This document shows, piece after piece, positions 25,881-35,153 of a DNA stretch of 64,000 bases (position 1 is the stretch's first letter; every line of letters starts with the position of its first letter). The stretch lies in the NCBI GenBank assembly GCA_902547535.1, contig CACCOB010000001.1, positions 434,001-498,000 of the forward strand. Direction: 5' to 3'. This stretch comes from an uncultured Pelagibacteraceae bacterium (GTDB lineage: Bacteria > Pseudomonadota > Alphaproteobacteria > Pelagibacterales > Pelagibacteraceae). The position numbers and the translations under genes are program-made. The notes under the pieces were generated by a model, which had not been told where the DNA came from, made no database searches, and saw only the letters and a program-made list of their open reading frames with translations.

Positions 25881-27662
25881 ATGACCAAAATGACAACTGA
25901 AGAAGCATTTATAAAAGTTCTTCAAATGCATGGAATTGAACATTCCTTTGGAATTATAGGATCAGCCTTTATGGCAATTTCTGATTTATTTCCTAAAGCG
26001 GGAATTACTTTTTGGGATGTAGCACATGAGACTAACGGAGGTTTAATTGCAGATGGTTACACTAGAGCTACAGGTAAAATGTCAATGGTTATTGCTCAAA
26101 ATGGGCCAGGAATTACAGGTTTAGTAACACCTATAAAAACAGCATATTGGAACCACACTCCTTTGTTACTAGTCACTCCACAGGCAGCTAATAAAACTAT
26201 GGGACAAGGCGGTTTCCAAGAAGTTGAACAGATGAATTTATTCAAAGATATGGTCTGCTACCAGGAGGAAGTTAGAGACCCTTCAAGAATGGCAGAAGTA
26301 TTAAATAGAGTAATCGAAAAAGCTTTTAGAGGGTCAGCTCCAGCTCAAATTAATGTTCCAAGAGATTATTGGACACAAGTTATTGATATAGAATTACCAC
26401 CAATAGTGAGATTTGAAAGACAAGGAGGAGGAAAAGAGGCGATCAATAAAGCTGCTAAACTCTTATCTGATGCAAAGTTTCCAGTTATTTTATCTGGTGC
26501 AGGAGTAGTTATTGGTGATGCAATAGAAGAATGTAAGAAACTAGCAGAAAAATTAGATGCACCTGTTTGTAATGGTTATCAACATAATGATAGTTTTCCA
26601 GGCAGTCATCCTTTAGCAGTTGGTCCATTAGGATACAATGGATCCAAAGCTGGAATGGAATTAATATCAAAGGCTGATGTTGTTCTGGCACTAGGTACAA
26701 GGCTAAATCCATTTTCTACATTACCCGGATACGGAATTGATTATTGGCCAAAAGATGCAACAATTATTCAAGTAGATATGAACCCCGATCGTATAGGTTT
26801 AACAAAAAAAGTTACAGTCGGTATCTGTGGTGATGCAAAAATGGTTTCACAACAAATTTTAGAAAAACTCTCAACAACTGCAGGTGACGAGGGAAGAGAA
26901 AATAGAAAAAACTTAATTCATAAAACAAAATCTGCGTGGCTTCAAACTTTGACAAGTTTAGATCATGAAGATGATGATCCTGGAACAGTTTGGAATAAAG
27001 AAGCAAGAGAAAGAGATTCTGATAGAATGTCACCAAGACAAGCTTGGAGGGCAATACAAGCTGGGATGCCTGAGGATGTAATTATATCGAGTGATATAGG
27101 AAATAATTGTGCAATTGGAAATGCATATCCAACATTTGAAAAACCAAGAAAATATTTAGCACCTGGTTTGTTTGGACCCTGTGGATATGGTTTCCCATCT
27201 ATTTTAGGTGCAAAGATTGGTTGTCCAGATACTCCAGTGATAGGCTTTGCAGGAGATGGAGCATTTGGTATTAGCATGAATGAAATGAGTTCTTGTGCCA
27301 GGGAGGAATGGCCTGCAATAACTATGGTAATTTTTAGAAATTACCAGTGGGGAGCTGAGAAAAGAAACTCAATTTTGTGGTTTGATGATAATTTTGTAGG
27401 TACAGAATTAGATCCAGAATTAAGTTACGCTAAAGTTGCTAATGCATGTGGTCTAAAAGGTGTAACAGTTAAAACTATGGAAGAAACTACTGAAGCAATC
27501 AAACAATCATGCGAAGATCAGAAGAAGGGTGTTACTACATTTATAGAAGTAATTTTAAATCAAGAACTAGGTGAACCGTTTAGAAGAGATGCAATGAAAA
27601 AACCAGTTCAGGTTGCCGGTATAAATAAAGCTGACATGAAACCTCAAAAAGGTTTAATTTAA
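25881..27662 (+). CDS. xsc: Sulfoacetaldehyde acetyltransferase
   Basis: A 593-residue thiamin-diphosphate enzyme. HGIEHSFGIIGSAFM, the ThDP glutamate region AHETNGGLIADGYTRATGK, WNHTPLLLVTPQAANKTMGQ and the C-terminal GDGAF plus RNYQWGAEKRN are characteristic of Xsc rather than acetolactate synthase. The enzyme turns sulfoacetaldehyde and phosphate into acetyl phosphate and sulfite, the shared step in use of taurine, isethionate and related C2 sulfonates. AGAAAGG lies six bases before the ATG. No pta gene is adjacent, and no taurine oxidising or uptake genes are in the window. Confidence 0.95.
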   Translation: MTKMTTEEAFIKVLQMHGIEHSFGIIGSAFMAISDLFPKAGITFWDVAHETNGGLIADGYTRATGKMSMVIAQNGPGITGLVTPIKTAYWNHTPLLLVTPQAANKTMGQGGFQEVEQMNLFKDMVCYQEEVRDPSRMAEVLNRVIEKAFRGSAPAQINVPRDYWTQVIDIELPPIVRFERQGGGKEAINKAAKLLSDAKFPVILSGAGVVIGDAIEECKKLAEKLDAPVCNGYQHNDSFPGSHPLAVGPLGYNGSKAGMELISKADVVLALGTRLNPFSTLPGYGIDYWPKDATIIQVDMNPDRIGLTKKVTVGICGDAKMVSQQILEKLSTTAGDEGRENRKNLIHKTKSAWLQTLTSLDHEDDDPGTVWNKEARERDSDRMSPRQAWRAIQAGMPEDVIISSDIGNNCAIGNAYPTFEKPRKYLAPGLFGPCGYGFPSILGAKIGCPDTPVIGFAGDGAFGISMNEMSSCAREEWPAITMVIFRNYQWGAEKRNSILWFDDNFVGTELDPELSYAKVANACGLKGVTVKTMEETTEAIKQSCEDQKKGVTTFIEVILNQELGEPFRRDAMKKPVQVAGINKADMKPQKGLI

Positions 27663-27714
27663 GTAAAAATAAATTTAGCTTCTTAAAATCATTATAAATC
27701 TATATATTAATTTT

Positions 27715-28104
27715 ATGAATCAAAATGATATCAAAATTGGAACTAATAGAAACTTTGGAATTATATTTTTCTTATTTTTTTTAATAATTTCACTTTATCC
27801 ATTAATATATGATGAGAATATAAGAATCTGGTCGTTAATTATTTCTATTATTTTTTTGATATTAGGTTTACTTAATTCAAAATTATTAGATCCATTAAAT
27901 AAAATCTGGTTTAAATTTGGTTTCCTCTTAGGAAAGATTATTTCACCAATAGTTATGGGAATTATTTTTTTCTTAGTGGTTACACCCATTGGTTTATTTA
28001 TGAGATTATTAAAAAAAGACTTGCTAAATTTAAAATTTAATAAAAAAAATACCTACTGGATCGAAAAATCAGGTCCAAAAAGTAAAATGAAAAATCAATT
28101 TTAA
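27715..28104 (+). CDS. SxtJ-family small membrane protein
   Basis: A 129-residue protein with three hydrophobic segments. NRNFGIIFF near the start, the LLDPLNKIWFKFG segment and VTPIGLFMRLLKKDLL are the pattern of the SxtJ family, named after a gene in cyanobacterial saxitoxin clusters but widespread elsewhere beside carbamoyltransferases. Function is unknown. It begins a run of four closely packed genes. Confidence 0.8.
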   Translation: MNQNDIKIGTNRNFGIIFFLFFLIISLYPLIYDENIRIWSLIISIIFLILGLLNSKLLDPLNKIWFKFGFLLGKIISPIVMGIIFFLVVTPIGLFMRLLKKDLLNLKFNKKNTYWIEKSGPKSKMKNQF

Positions 28105-28107
28105 TTA

Positions 28108-28257
28108 ATGAGTTTTATTAAAGAATTTTGGGAATTTTTAAGATACAGAAAAAAATATTGGTTATTTCCAATCATAATTATTTTAGTTCTATTTGGTGGT
28201 TTAATAATTTTGAGCCAAGGGTCAGCGGTTGCGCCATTCATATATACAATCTTTTGA
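28108..28257 (+). CDS. DUF5989 small membrane protein (49 aa)
   Basis: A 49-residue frame opening MSFIKEFWEFLRYRKKYWLF, followed by one transmembrane helix and ending in QGSAVAPFIYTIF. This is the DUF5989 pattern, typically found between SxtJ-like and carbamoyltransferase genes. It starts four bases after SxtJ, and its TGA overlaps the ATG of the next gene. The longer frame that covers the same bases in another phase is not a gene here. Confidence 0.85.
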   Translation: MSFIKEFWEFLRYRKKYWLFPIIIILVLFGGLIILSQGSAVAPFIYTIF

Positions 28258-29387
28258 TGTTAAAAAATATTTTTAAAATAATTTTTTTTAACGTTGCATT
28301 AATTTTTTTTTTAATATTAATTTTTGAATTTATGTTTCATCAAACTGGTAGAGAATTTAAAAAAAAATATCTTAAACCTTATTATGGAAATTATGAATTT
28401 GGAAGGGGCACATATCCAAAAAACTATTTTATTAATGATGATATTTTAGGTTTTGACATAAGACCTAAAGTATCTCCAATTAATTTTTATAGCCCTAATG
28501 GTATATTGCAAATATTTTCAAACGAATATGGATGTTTTGATCTCAATACTAAATATAATAATTACATTTATCTAGCTGGAGACAGTTTTGCTTGGGGTTA
28601 CGACAATTATGAAAAATTATTTGGTACCAAACTTCAAAATAAATTAAATAAAGATGTTGCAAAATGTGGAGTAACAAATACAGGACAGGAACATCAATTT
28701 TTAAAGTTTCAAAAATTTTTAAATAAAAATTTAATATCTCCAAAAAAAATTATAGTAACTCATTATAAAAATGACCTATCAGATGATGCCAAATTTCCGA
28801 AAGATATAGTATTAAATGGATGGTTGGTTAAAAAACCAAAAAATTCTGATGAAAAAAGAACATTAAAAGACAAAATACATAAAAAAGAGCAAATTCATAA
28901 AAAAAAACTTAATAATAATCTTATCTACTTTTTAAAAAATCATCATTTTTCTATATATTTAATAAACAATTCTTTTTTTGTGTCAGCGTTGAGAGAATTT
29001 AAATCTAAATTACAAAATAAAAATAAAATTAATGTGAAAATATCTAAAAACAACAATAGCATTAACTGTAATTATGAAAATTATAATAAAAACACATGTA
29101 TTAATAAAAACAAAGATGCAATTAATAAATTTATATCTTACTCAAAAAAAAATAATATAGATCTTATATTTATATTATATCCACCAATAGATAGTTTAAA
29201 AAATAAAAATGATATTTATATGAATTTAAAAAGATTTCTTGAAAAAAATACTATAAGGTTTGTTGATCTTTACACTCAAATCCTGAATAGTGGTATTAAG
29301 ATTGATAAATTTTACAATAGAGATGGTCATTTTAGTGAGTATGGAAATAATTTTTTAATAAAAGAAAATATAAATTTGTTTAAATGA
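28257..29387 (+). CDS. Membrane-anchored SGNH/GDSL-type hydrolase
   Basis: A 376-residue protein from the ATG at 28257. It has one N-terminal transmembrane helix (about residues 5-25), then an SGNH fold: the nucleophile block reads LAGDSFAWGYDN, and the C-terminal catalytic Asp/His block reads DGHFSEYGNNF. It probably removes or transfers an acyl group outside the cytoplasm. The substrate is unknown; the neighbouring carbamoyltransferase suggests both modify the same cell-surface or small-molecule product. A frame extension back to 28128 runs through the DUF5989 gene and was rejected. The stop overlaps the next start (ATGA). Confidence 0.75.
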   Translation: MLKNIFKIIFFNVALIFFLILIFEFMFHQTGREFKKKYLKPYYGNYEFGRGTYPKNYFINDDILGFDIRPKVSPINFYSPNGILQIFSNEYGCFDLNTKYNNYIYLAGDSFAWGYDNYEKLFGTKLQNKLNKDVAKCGVTNTGQEHQFLKFQKFLNKNLISPKKIIVTHYKNDLSDDAKFPKDIVLNGWLVKKPKNSDEKRTLKDKIHKKEQIHKKKLNNNLIYFLKNHHFSIYLINNSFFVSALREFKSKLQNKNKINVKISKNNNSINCNYENYNKNTCINKNKDAINKFISYSKKNNIDLIFILYPPIDSLKNKNDIYMNLKRFLEKNTIRFVDLYTQILNSGIKIDKFYNRDGHFSEYGNNFLIKENINLFK

Positions 29388-31222
29388 AAACAATTTTAGG
29401 AATTTCTGCTTTTTATCATGACAGTGCTGCTTGCATTTTAGTTAATGGAAAAATTGTTGCAGCAGCTCAAGAAGAAAGATTTACAAGAATTAAGCATGAC
29501 TCAAATTATCCACATAATTCTATAGAATTTGTTCTTAGTTTCGTGGGAATAAAGCTTAGTGAAGTTGATCATATAATATTCTTTGAAAAACCTTTTTTAA
29601 AATTTGAGAGGCTATTAGAAACCTATGTTGCATTTGCTCCAAGAGGTTTTTTATCTTTTTCTAAAGCAATGCCAGTTTGGATAAATGAGAAACTTTTTCA
29701 AAAAAATTTACTTTTAAATAAATTAAAAAATCACGATGAAAGTTATGATAAAAAAAAAGGAAATTTATTTTTTTCAGACCACCATTTAAGTCATGCAGCT
29801 AGTGCATTTTTTCCTTCTCCATTCAATCAAGCAGTAGTAATTACAGCAGATGGTGTAGGTGAATGGGCAACAACAACAGTAGCAATTGGCAATAAAAATA
29901 AATTAGAAATAAAGAAGGAAATACATTTTCCACATTCACTAGGTTTACTTTATTCAGCCTTTACATATTACACTGGTTTCAAAGTTAATAGTGGTGAATA
30001 TAAGCTAATGGGACTAGCCCCATATGGTAAACCAAATTATGTTAATCAAATATTAAAAATAATTGACATTAAGGAAGATGGATCTTTTAGACTTGATCAA
30101 AGTTATTTTAGTTATGCCACAGGTCTAACAATGACCAATTCAAAATTTAATAATTTATTTGGTCAAAAACCTAGGGACGCTAAAAAAGAAAAACTAACAC
30201 AATTTCACATGGATATTGCTTCCTCAATACAAAAAATAACTGAAGATGTTATGATTAAATTAGCTAAAACAGCACGACAAGAATACGGTTTAAAAAATTT
30301 GTGTTTAGCAGGTGGAGTTGCTCTAAACTGTGTGGCTAATGGAAAAATCTTAGAGGAAAAAATCTTTGAAAATATTTGGGTACAGCCTGCCGCTGGAGAC
30401 GCAGGTGGCGCTTTAGGGGCTGCTTTGGCCTTATGGCATATAGAGCAAGATAATCCAAGAATTGTAAATTTGAATGATGATATGTCTGGCTCCTATTTAG
30501 GACCTGAATATACGCAAGAAGAAATTGAAAATGAATTGCATAGAATAGGAGCTAAATTTCAATTTTTATCTGAAGATGAAATTATTAATAAAACATCAAA
30601 TGATCTATCTAAAGGAGATGCGATAGGATGGTTTCAAGGGAGAATGGAATTTGGTCCAAGAGCACTAGGAGGAAGATCAATACTTGGTGACCCAAGATCA
30701 CCAAATATGCAAAAAAATTTAAATTTAAAAGTAAAATATAGAGAAAGTTTTAGACCTTTTGCCCCTTCTATTTTAGCAGAGGAATTAGGAAAATGGTTTA
30801 ATACAAATTCAAAATCTCCGTATATGTTAATGGTTTCAAAAGTGAAAAAAGATAAGCGCATATCCATGACCGATGAGGATAAAAAACTTTTTGGTATTGA
30901 AAAACTTAATTTAAAAAGGTCAGATGTTCCTGCTATTACTCATGTCGATTATTCAGCGAGAATTCAGACAGTGCATGAAAACACTAATCCAAAATATTAT
31001 AAATTAATAAAAAAATTTAAAGAAATAACTGGTTGCCCGATATTAGTTAATACATCATTTAACGTAAGAGGAGAACCAATAGTCAATACTCCAGAAGATG
31101 CATTTAATTGTTTTATGGGAACAGAAATCGATAAATTAATAATTGGCAATTGTTATTTAGATAAGAAAGATCAAAATAAATCTTTAAAAAAAGACTATAG
31201 CAAAGAATTCGAACTAGATTAA
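29384..31222 (+). CDS. Carbamoyltransferase (NodU/CmcH/SxtI family)
   Basis: A 612-residue two-domain enzyme. The N-terminal ASKHA-like domain opens with GISAFYHDSAACIL and holds HHLSHAASAFFPSPF with metal-binding histidines; the C-terminal YrdC-like half contains GWFQGRMEFGPRALGGRS and CPILVNTSFNVRGEP. These enzymes move a carbamoyl group from carbamoyl phosphate through carbamoyl-AMP to a hydroxyl group of sugars or natural products. The acceptor is not identifiable. It is the catalytic core of the SxtJ/DUF5989/SGNH cassette. Confidence 0.92.
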   Translation: MKTILGISAFYHDSAACILVNGKIVAAAQEERFTRIKHDSNYPHNSIEFVLSFVGIKLSEVDHIIFFEKPFLKFERLLETYVAFAPRGFLSFSKAMPVWINEKLFQKNLLLNKLKNHDESYDKKKGNLFFSDHHLSHAASAFFPSPFNQAVVITADGVGEWATTTVAIGNKNKLEIKKEIHFPHSLGLLYSAFTYYTGFKVNSGEYKLMGLAPYGKPNYVNQILKIIDIKEDGSFRLDQSYFSYATGLTMTNSKFNNLFGQKPRDAKKEKLTQFHMDIASSIQKITEDVMIKLAKTARQEYGLKNLCLAGGVALNCVANGKILEEKIFENIWVQPAAGDAGGALGAALALWHIEQDNPRIVNLNDDMSGSYLGPEYTQEEIENELHRIGAKFQFLSEDEIINKTSNDLSKGDAIGWFQGRMEFGPRALGGRSILGDPRSPNMQKNLNLKVKYRESFRPFAPSILAEELGKWFNTNSKSPYMLMVSKVKKDKRISMTDEDKKLFGIEKLNLKRSDVPAITHVDYSARIQTVHENTNPKYYKLIKKFKEITGCPILVNTSFNVRGEPIVNTPEDAFNCFMGTEIDKLIIGNCYLDKKDQNKSLKKDYSKEFELD

Positions 31223-31271
31223 TATATTTTTTATTTTTTTTAACAAATAAATATTATAATTTAATACAATT

Positions 31272-32273
31272 ATGGATGTTCAATTAGAAAAATGGTTTAA
31301 ACCAAAAATTAACAAAGAAGTTTTAAAAGAACTCACAAAAAAATCTGATCTTAAAGGTCTACTACACGTTAGTGTTTATTTTGGCTTTTTATTAATAACT
31401 GGATTACTTGCTTACTATACTTGGGGAACATGGTCGTCAGTATTTTGGTTTTATATTTACGGAAATATTTTTTGCTTTTGTAATCCAATTTGGCATGAAA
31501 CTGGACATAAGACTGCATTTAAGACAAAAGCTTTAAATGAATTTTTTTATTATTTGGCGAGTTTTATGGCATACTTTGAGCCAACTAGATGGAGATTTAC
31601 TCATTTTGTTCATCATGGAAATACTTACTCTACAAAAAATCCTTATGATCATGAAATTGAATATGACAATAATTTAAAAGATACTCCTAAAAAATTAATA
31701 ATGAATTTACTTCCTTTTGGGGAATTATTATTTTTCAAAAAAAGCATAGCTTTTGAAGTCATAAAACATGCTTTTGGTATACGAACTAAAGTTATGATTG
31801 ATTGTATTCCAGAAAATGCAAGACCTAGAACTATATTGATATCAAGAATTTATGTTGGTATTTGGTTGTCTATAATTGTTTGGTCTCTATTAATATCTTC
31901 ATGGTTGCCCGCATTATATCTTTTGTTGCCACATTATTATGGAAAAGGACTACACAAGTTTGTTGCCTTTACTCAACATGCTGGTTTAGCAAGAGACGTA
32001 AAAGATCATAGATTATCAGCGAGGGATATGAAATTAAATCCAATACTAAGTTTTTTATACTGGAAAATGGAATATCACTGCGTTCACCATATGTTTCCAA
32101 CTGTTCCAGCCTATAATCTAGAAAAATTACACTATCATTTGAAAGACCAATTGCCTGAAATTAAAGATGGATTATTTGAAACTTATAAAGAAATAATTCC
32201 AGCTCTAAAAAAACAAAGAGATGAGCCTGATTACCATTTAGATATTTCCTTACCAGAAAAACAAGCTTCTTAA
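31272..32273 (+). CDS. Membrane fatty acid desaturase
   Basis: A 333-residue di-iron membrane enzyme with the three histidine boxes: HETGH (75-79), HFVHH (111-115) and HCVHH in the C-terminal third. Hydrophobic helices flank the boxes. It should introduce a double bond or hydroxylate an acyl chain in the membrane, though the regiochemistry and even the substrate class (lipid or alkyl compound) are uncertain. It follows the carbamoyltransferase by 49 bases and may or may not share its transcript. Confidence 0.88.
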   Translation: MDVQLEKWFKPKINKEVLKELTKKSDLKGLLHVSVYFGFLLITGLLAYYTWGTWSSVFWFYIYGNIFCFCNPIWHETGHKTAFKTKALNEFFYYLASFMAYFEPTRWRFTHFVHHGNTYSTKNPYDHEIEYDNNLKDTPKKLIMNLLPFGELLFFKKSIAFEVIKHAFGIRTKVMIDCIPENARPRTILISRIYVGIWLSIIVWSLLISSWLPALYLLLPHYYGKGLHKFVAFTQHAGLARDVKDHRLSARDMKLNPILSFLYWKMEYHCVHHMFPTVPAYNLEKLHYHLKDQLPEIKDGLFETYKEIIPALKKQRDEPDYHLDISLPEKQAS

Positions 32274-32470
32274 TGTATAAAAATTATAAATTGTTGTTAT
32301 TTTTAGGAGCAGCAATAATATTTCTTTATTATAGTGTGGGAAAATATGAGGAATTTAGTCTTCAAAAATCTATATCAGCATGTGTTATTACAAAAAGTAA
32401 ATTAATGAAAGAAACTGAACCAGAACAAGCAAGAAAAATCTGTGAAAAAGAAATTAAAAAAAGTAAATAA
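32273..32470 (+). CDS. Small N-anchored protein (65 aa)
   Basis: A 65-residue protein with a single N-terminal transmembrane helix (residues 6-22) and a charged tail with two cysteines (SACVIT and KICEKE) that could pair in the periplasm. It overlaps the desaturase stop codon (TAATG) and the next gene's start, so it sits in a tightly coupled unit. No family recognised. Confidence 0.65.
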   Translation: MYKNYKLLLFLGAAIIFLYYSVGKYEEFSLQKSISACVITKSKLMKETEPEQARKICEKEIKKSK

Positions 32471-33395
32471 TATTTACTTTTATACAATTTTATTTTTTTT
32501 ATTAATATTAACAAGCTCATATTCTGAAACAAGATTTGAAAAAGATTTAAAAAAACTTTCAAAATATAATTATTTTGTTAATAGCGATGGAAATCGTTAC
32601 GAATTAGATAAAAATATTAATAAAGATAAAACAATAATATTAATTTATAGTCATGGTTCTGCTGGCAAAGAAAGTTCATTACAGGTCTGTAAAAATTCGT
32701 GGTATCAAATACCACCAACAGTTTATCAATTAGATGGATTTAAAATAAAAGATTTTACAATCAAAACTTATCAGCTTTGCAAAGGTGCTAGAGGATGGAC
32801 TCAAAAAGAGGAGGACTTATTTTGGAACATTTATGACAAAAATAATCAAAATGTAAATAGTGTTTTAAATCTTAAAGATAAAAATGGAGTATTTTTGATT
32901 AATAAATGGAAAGGCACAATACAAAAAAAAGTTATCAAATTGAAGATTGATGAATTCAAAAAGGAAGGTTTTAATAATATCATTCTCGCAGGGCATTCAG
33001 CTGGCGGATGGGACTCCCTTGTTTTAAAATCAAATTTTCCATCAGAAATTGATGGAGTAGTAGCATTTCATCCAGCAAGATCGGGAAAATTTGCTAATAC
33101 AAAAAAACCTCATAGAGGCTGGGTGAATTGGAGAAATTACAAAATATCAATGATAAAAGTGGATCAATTAGAAAATGTTTTAGTTTTTAGCCATGAAAAA
33201 GATAAATTTGAAAATCCCAAAACATCTAAATTTTTATCTATTTCAGAAAATGTAAGATTTGTTGATGTTAGTGATACTAAATGTAAAAAAAAATTAAAAA
33301 CAGGAGGATGGCATGGAATAACTCTTACTAAGTGTTTTGCGAACAAAGACCCAAGAAGCAAAGAAGTAATCAAATATTTAGAAAAACTGTTTTAA
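32442..33395 (+). CDS. Secreted alpha/beta-hydrolase-like protein, copy 1
   Basis: A 317-residue protein with an N-terminal signal peptide (hydrophobic residues 11-25) and a serine-hydrolase elbow GHSAGGWDS. An oxyanion-type IYSHGSAGKE strand comes earlier and TGGWHGITL near the C-terminus may carry the catalytic His. It has four conserved-looking cysteines. It starts with GTG inside the 65-residue gene. A clear paralogue is encoded at 39999-40907, with matching blocks throughout. The substrate is unknown; periplasmic location is inferred. Confidence 0.75.
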   Translation: MKKKLKKVNNIYFYTILFFLLILTSSYSETRFEKDLKKLSKYNYFVNSDGNRYELDKNINKDKTIILIYSHGSAGKESSLQVCKNSWYQIPPTVYQLDGFKIKDFTIKTYQLCKGARGWTQKEEDLFWNIYDKNNQNVNSVLNLKDKNGVFLINKWKGTIQKKVIKLKIDEFKKEGFNNIILAGHSAGGWDSLVLKSNFPSEIDGVVAFHPARSGKFANTKKPHRGWVNWRNYKISMIKVDQLENVLVFSHEKDKFENPKTSKFLSISENVRFVDVSDTKCKKKLKTGGWHGITLTKCFANKDPRSKEVIKYLEKLF

Positions 33396-34657
33396 AGGAG
33401 ACTTGGCAACCAAGTTGAAAAAATTGGAAATAAAATCATTAATATTCCATAAATTATTCCTACTATTGTAAATAAGGGAACTTCTTTAAATGCATTAGCT
33501 GGGTTTTCTTTTATTACACCAGCAGCAGTATATATGCCAACACATACTGGCGGGGTAATCATTCCTATTCCAGCAAAAGCAACAAATACTACATAGAGGT
33601 GTAATAAACTTTGATCAAAAGACAATGTTAATGCAGCAAATATTGGAACGGTCAAATAAAATACTGGAACTATTTCAATAAAAGTTCCTAAAATTAAACA
33701 AATAGTTCCTAACATAATCCAAAATAAATTAACACTTACACCCATATCTGTGAAGTAAGTTATAATTTTTTGAGGTGCTTGAGTGTAGGTAAGTACAACA
33801 CTCAAAAAAGTTGCTGTAGCAATGATAGAAAATATAACAGCAGTAATTATTGCCGTATCTTTTAAGCAACTTAGTAACGATGAAAAAGTTAATTCTCTAT
33901 AAATCAAAAAACCTATGGCTACAGCATAAACACCCGCGATAGCCGCAGACTCTGATGGAGTTAAAAAACCTGCATATATTCCACCCAATATTATAACTGG
34001 CGTTATCAAAGCTGGAAGTGCTGCAATAAAAGAACTTATTCTTTCTTTAAATGTAGCTTTTTTTTCAGCTCTTATATGTCTACATTTAAACAAAACTAAA
34101 AGAACCATTAAAATTAAAAGTATAACTCCTGGTATTACACCGGCAGCAAATGTTTTGGAGACAGGAACATAAGTAAGAGCACTAAACAAAATTGCAGCAT
34201 TTGATGGAGGTATTAAAGCTTCAAGAAGTGCAGCAGACGCAGCAAGCACGACCACAAATGGAGTAGGGTAACCTTGCTCAATCATTTTGGGCATCATGAT
34301 AGTTCCAACAGCAGTAATTGCAGCTAATATAGATCCACAAAATGCTGCAAAGAACCCCATCGCAATAACCATTGCAACACCCAAACCCCCAGGCCAATGT
34401 CCAACTAAAGTCGTTGCAAATCTTACAAGTCTAAGTGCTGCTCCACCTTTTAGCATAGCCATCCCACTAAAAATAAATAATGGTACAGCTATAAGTACAT
34501 GTTTTGTTAGAGCCCCAAAAGATACTTGAATTAAAACAGACCAAGGAAGATTAAGTCCACCAATAGCAGCTATAGAGCTACCTAAACCAAATACTAAAAA
34601 AATTGGAACAGAAATTAAAAGTGCTAACAAAGATAATATGGATGCTATTGCAAACAT
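33392..34657 (-). CDS. dctM: TRAP transporter large membrane subunit
   Basis: A 421-residue protein with about twelve hydrophobic segments and DctM-family motifs, including PLFIFSGMAMLKGG near the start, IPPSNAAILFSA and GMITPPVCVG. It forms the ion-driven carrier core together with the small subunit. It overlaps the small-subunit gene by one base (TAATG). The substrate class cannot be read from this subunit. Its end runs tail to tail into the secreted hydrolase gene with a four-base overlap. Confidence 0.92.
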   Translation of the reverse strand: MFAIASILSLLALLISVPIFLVFGLGSSIAAIGGLNLPWSVLIQVSFGALTKHVLIAVPLFIFSGMAMLKGGAALRLVRFATTLVGHWPGGLGVAMVIAMGFFAAFCGSILAAITAVGTIMMPKMIEQGYPTPFVVVLAASAALLEALIPPSNAAILFSALTYVPVSKTFAAGVIPGVILLILMVLLVLFKCRHIRAEKKATFKERISSFIAALPALITPVIILGGIYAGFLTPSESAAIAGVYAVAIGFLIYRELTFSSLLSCLKDTAIITAVIFSIIATATFLSVVLTYTQAPQKIITYFTDMGVSVNLFWIMLGTICLILGTFIEIVPVFYLTVPIFAALTLSFDQSLLHLYVVFVAFAGIGMITPPVCVGIYTAAGVIKENPANAFKEVPLFTIVGIIYGILMILFPIFSTWLPSLL

Positions 34658-35148
34658 TAATTTTTTGTTAAATTTATAATGTTATCAAATAGTAATTCTA
34701 ACGAGGTTAGAGCTAATATCATGAAACCAACAGGGAAAGCTAAAAACATCCACCATATAGGAATGCTTATTTCGATCTCCATTACTTGACCTAAATTGAA
34801 ATACATTATTGTTGCATCAAGACCTGCTTTAAAGAAAATGCAAGCTGATACAAGTGCAATTGTATTTACAATTAAAAATAAAATTTCTTTATTTGTTTTT
34901 GATAACATGGGAGATAGAAAATCTACTTTGATGTGTTGTCCTTTTTTTAATAAAGGTCCTAGTAATGGAAAAACCAACCAACTTACTAAAACAGGTGGTA
35001 ACTCTATAAACCAAGCAAATCCAGTACCAGTTATAAATCTTGTAGCTGCACTTAAAAATAATGCAGCAACCATAATAAAAATAATTAACATTGCGAGAGC
35101 TAAAGAGGCTGAGGCCAAATAACTATTAACTGCTCGCAACGCTTTCAT
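34657..35148 (-). CDS. dctQ: TRAP transporter small membrane subunit
   Basis: A 163-residue protein with four transmembrane helices and a FAWFIELPPVLVSWLVF segment followed by GPLLKKGQHIKVD, typical of DctQ. It supports assembly of the large subunit. It starts 27 bases after the binding-protein gene, and this gap holds an imperfect RNA hairpin beginning in the dctP stop codon. Confidence 0.9.
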   Translation of the reverse strand: MKALRAVNSYLASASLALAMLIIFIMVAALFLSAATRFITGTGFAWFIELPPVLVSWLVFPLLGPLLKKGQHIKVDFLSPMLSKTNKEILFLIVNTIALVSACIFFKAGLDATIMYFNLGQVMEIEISIPIWWMFLAFPVGFMILALTSLELLFDNIINLTKN

Positions 35149-35153
35149 TTTAA

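Noticed and set aside
28128..28256. Upstream extension of the SGNH hydrolase frame
   Set aside because: These bases encode DUF5989 in another phase, and the ATG at 28257 gives a TGATG junction and a proper membrane-anchor start.
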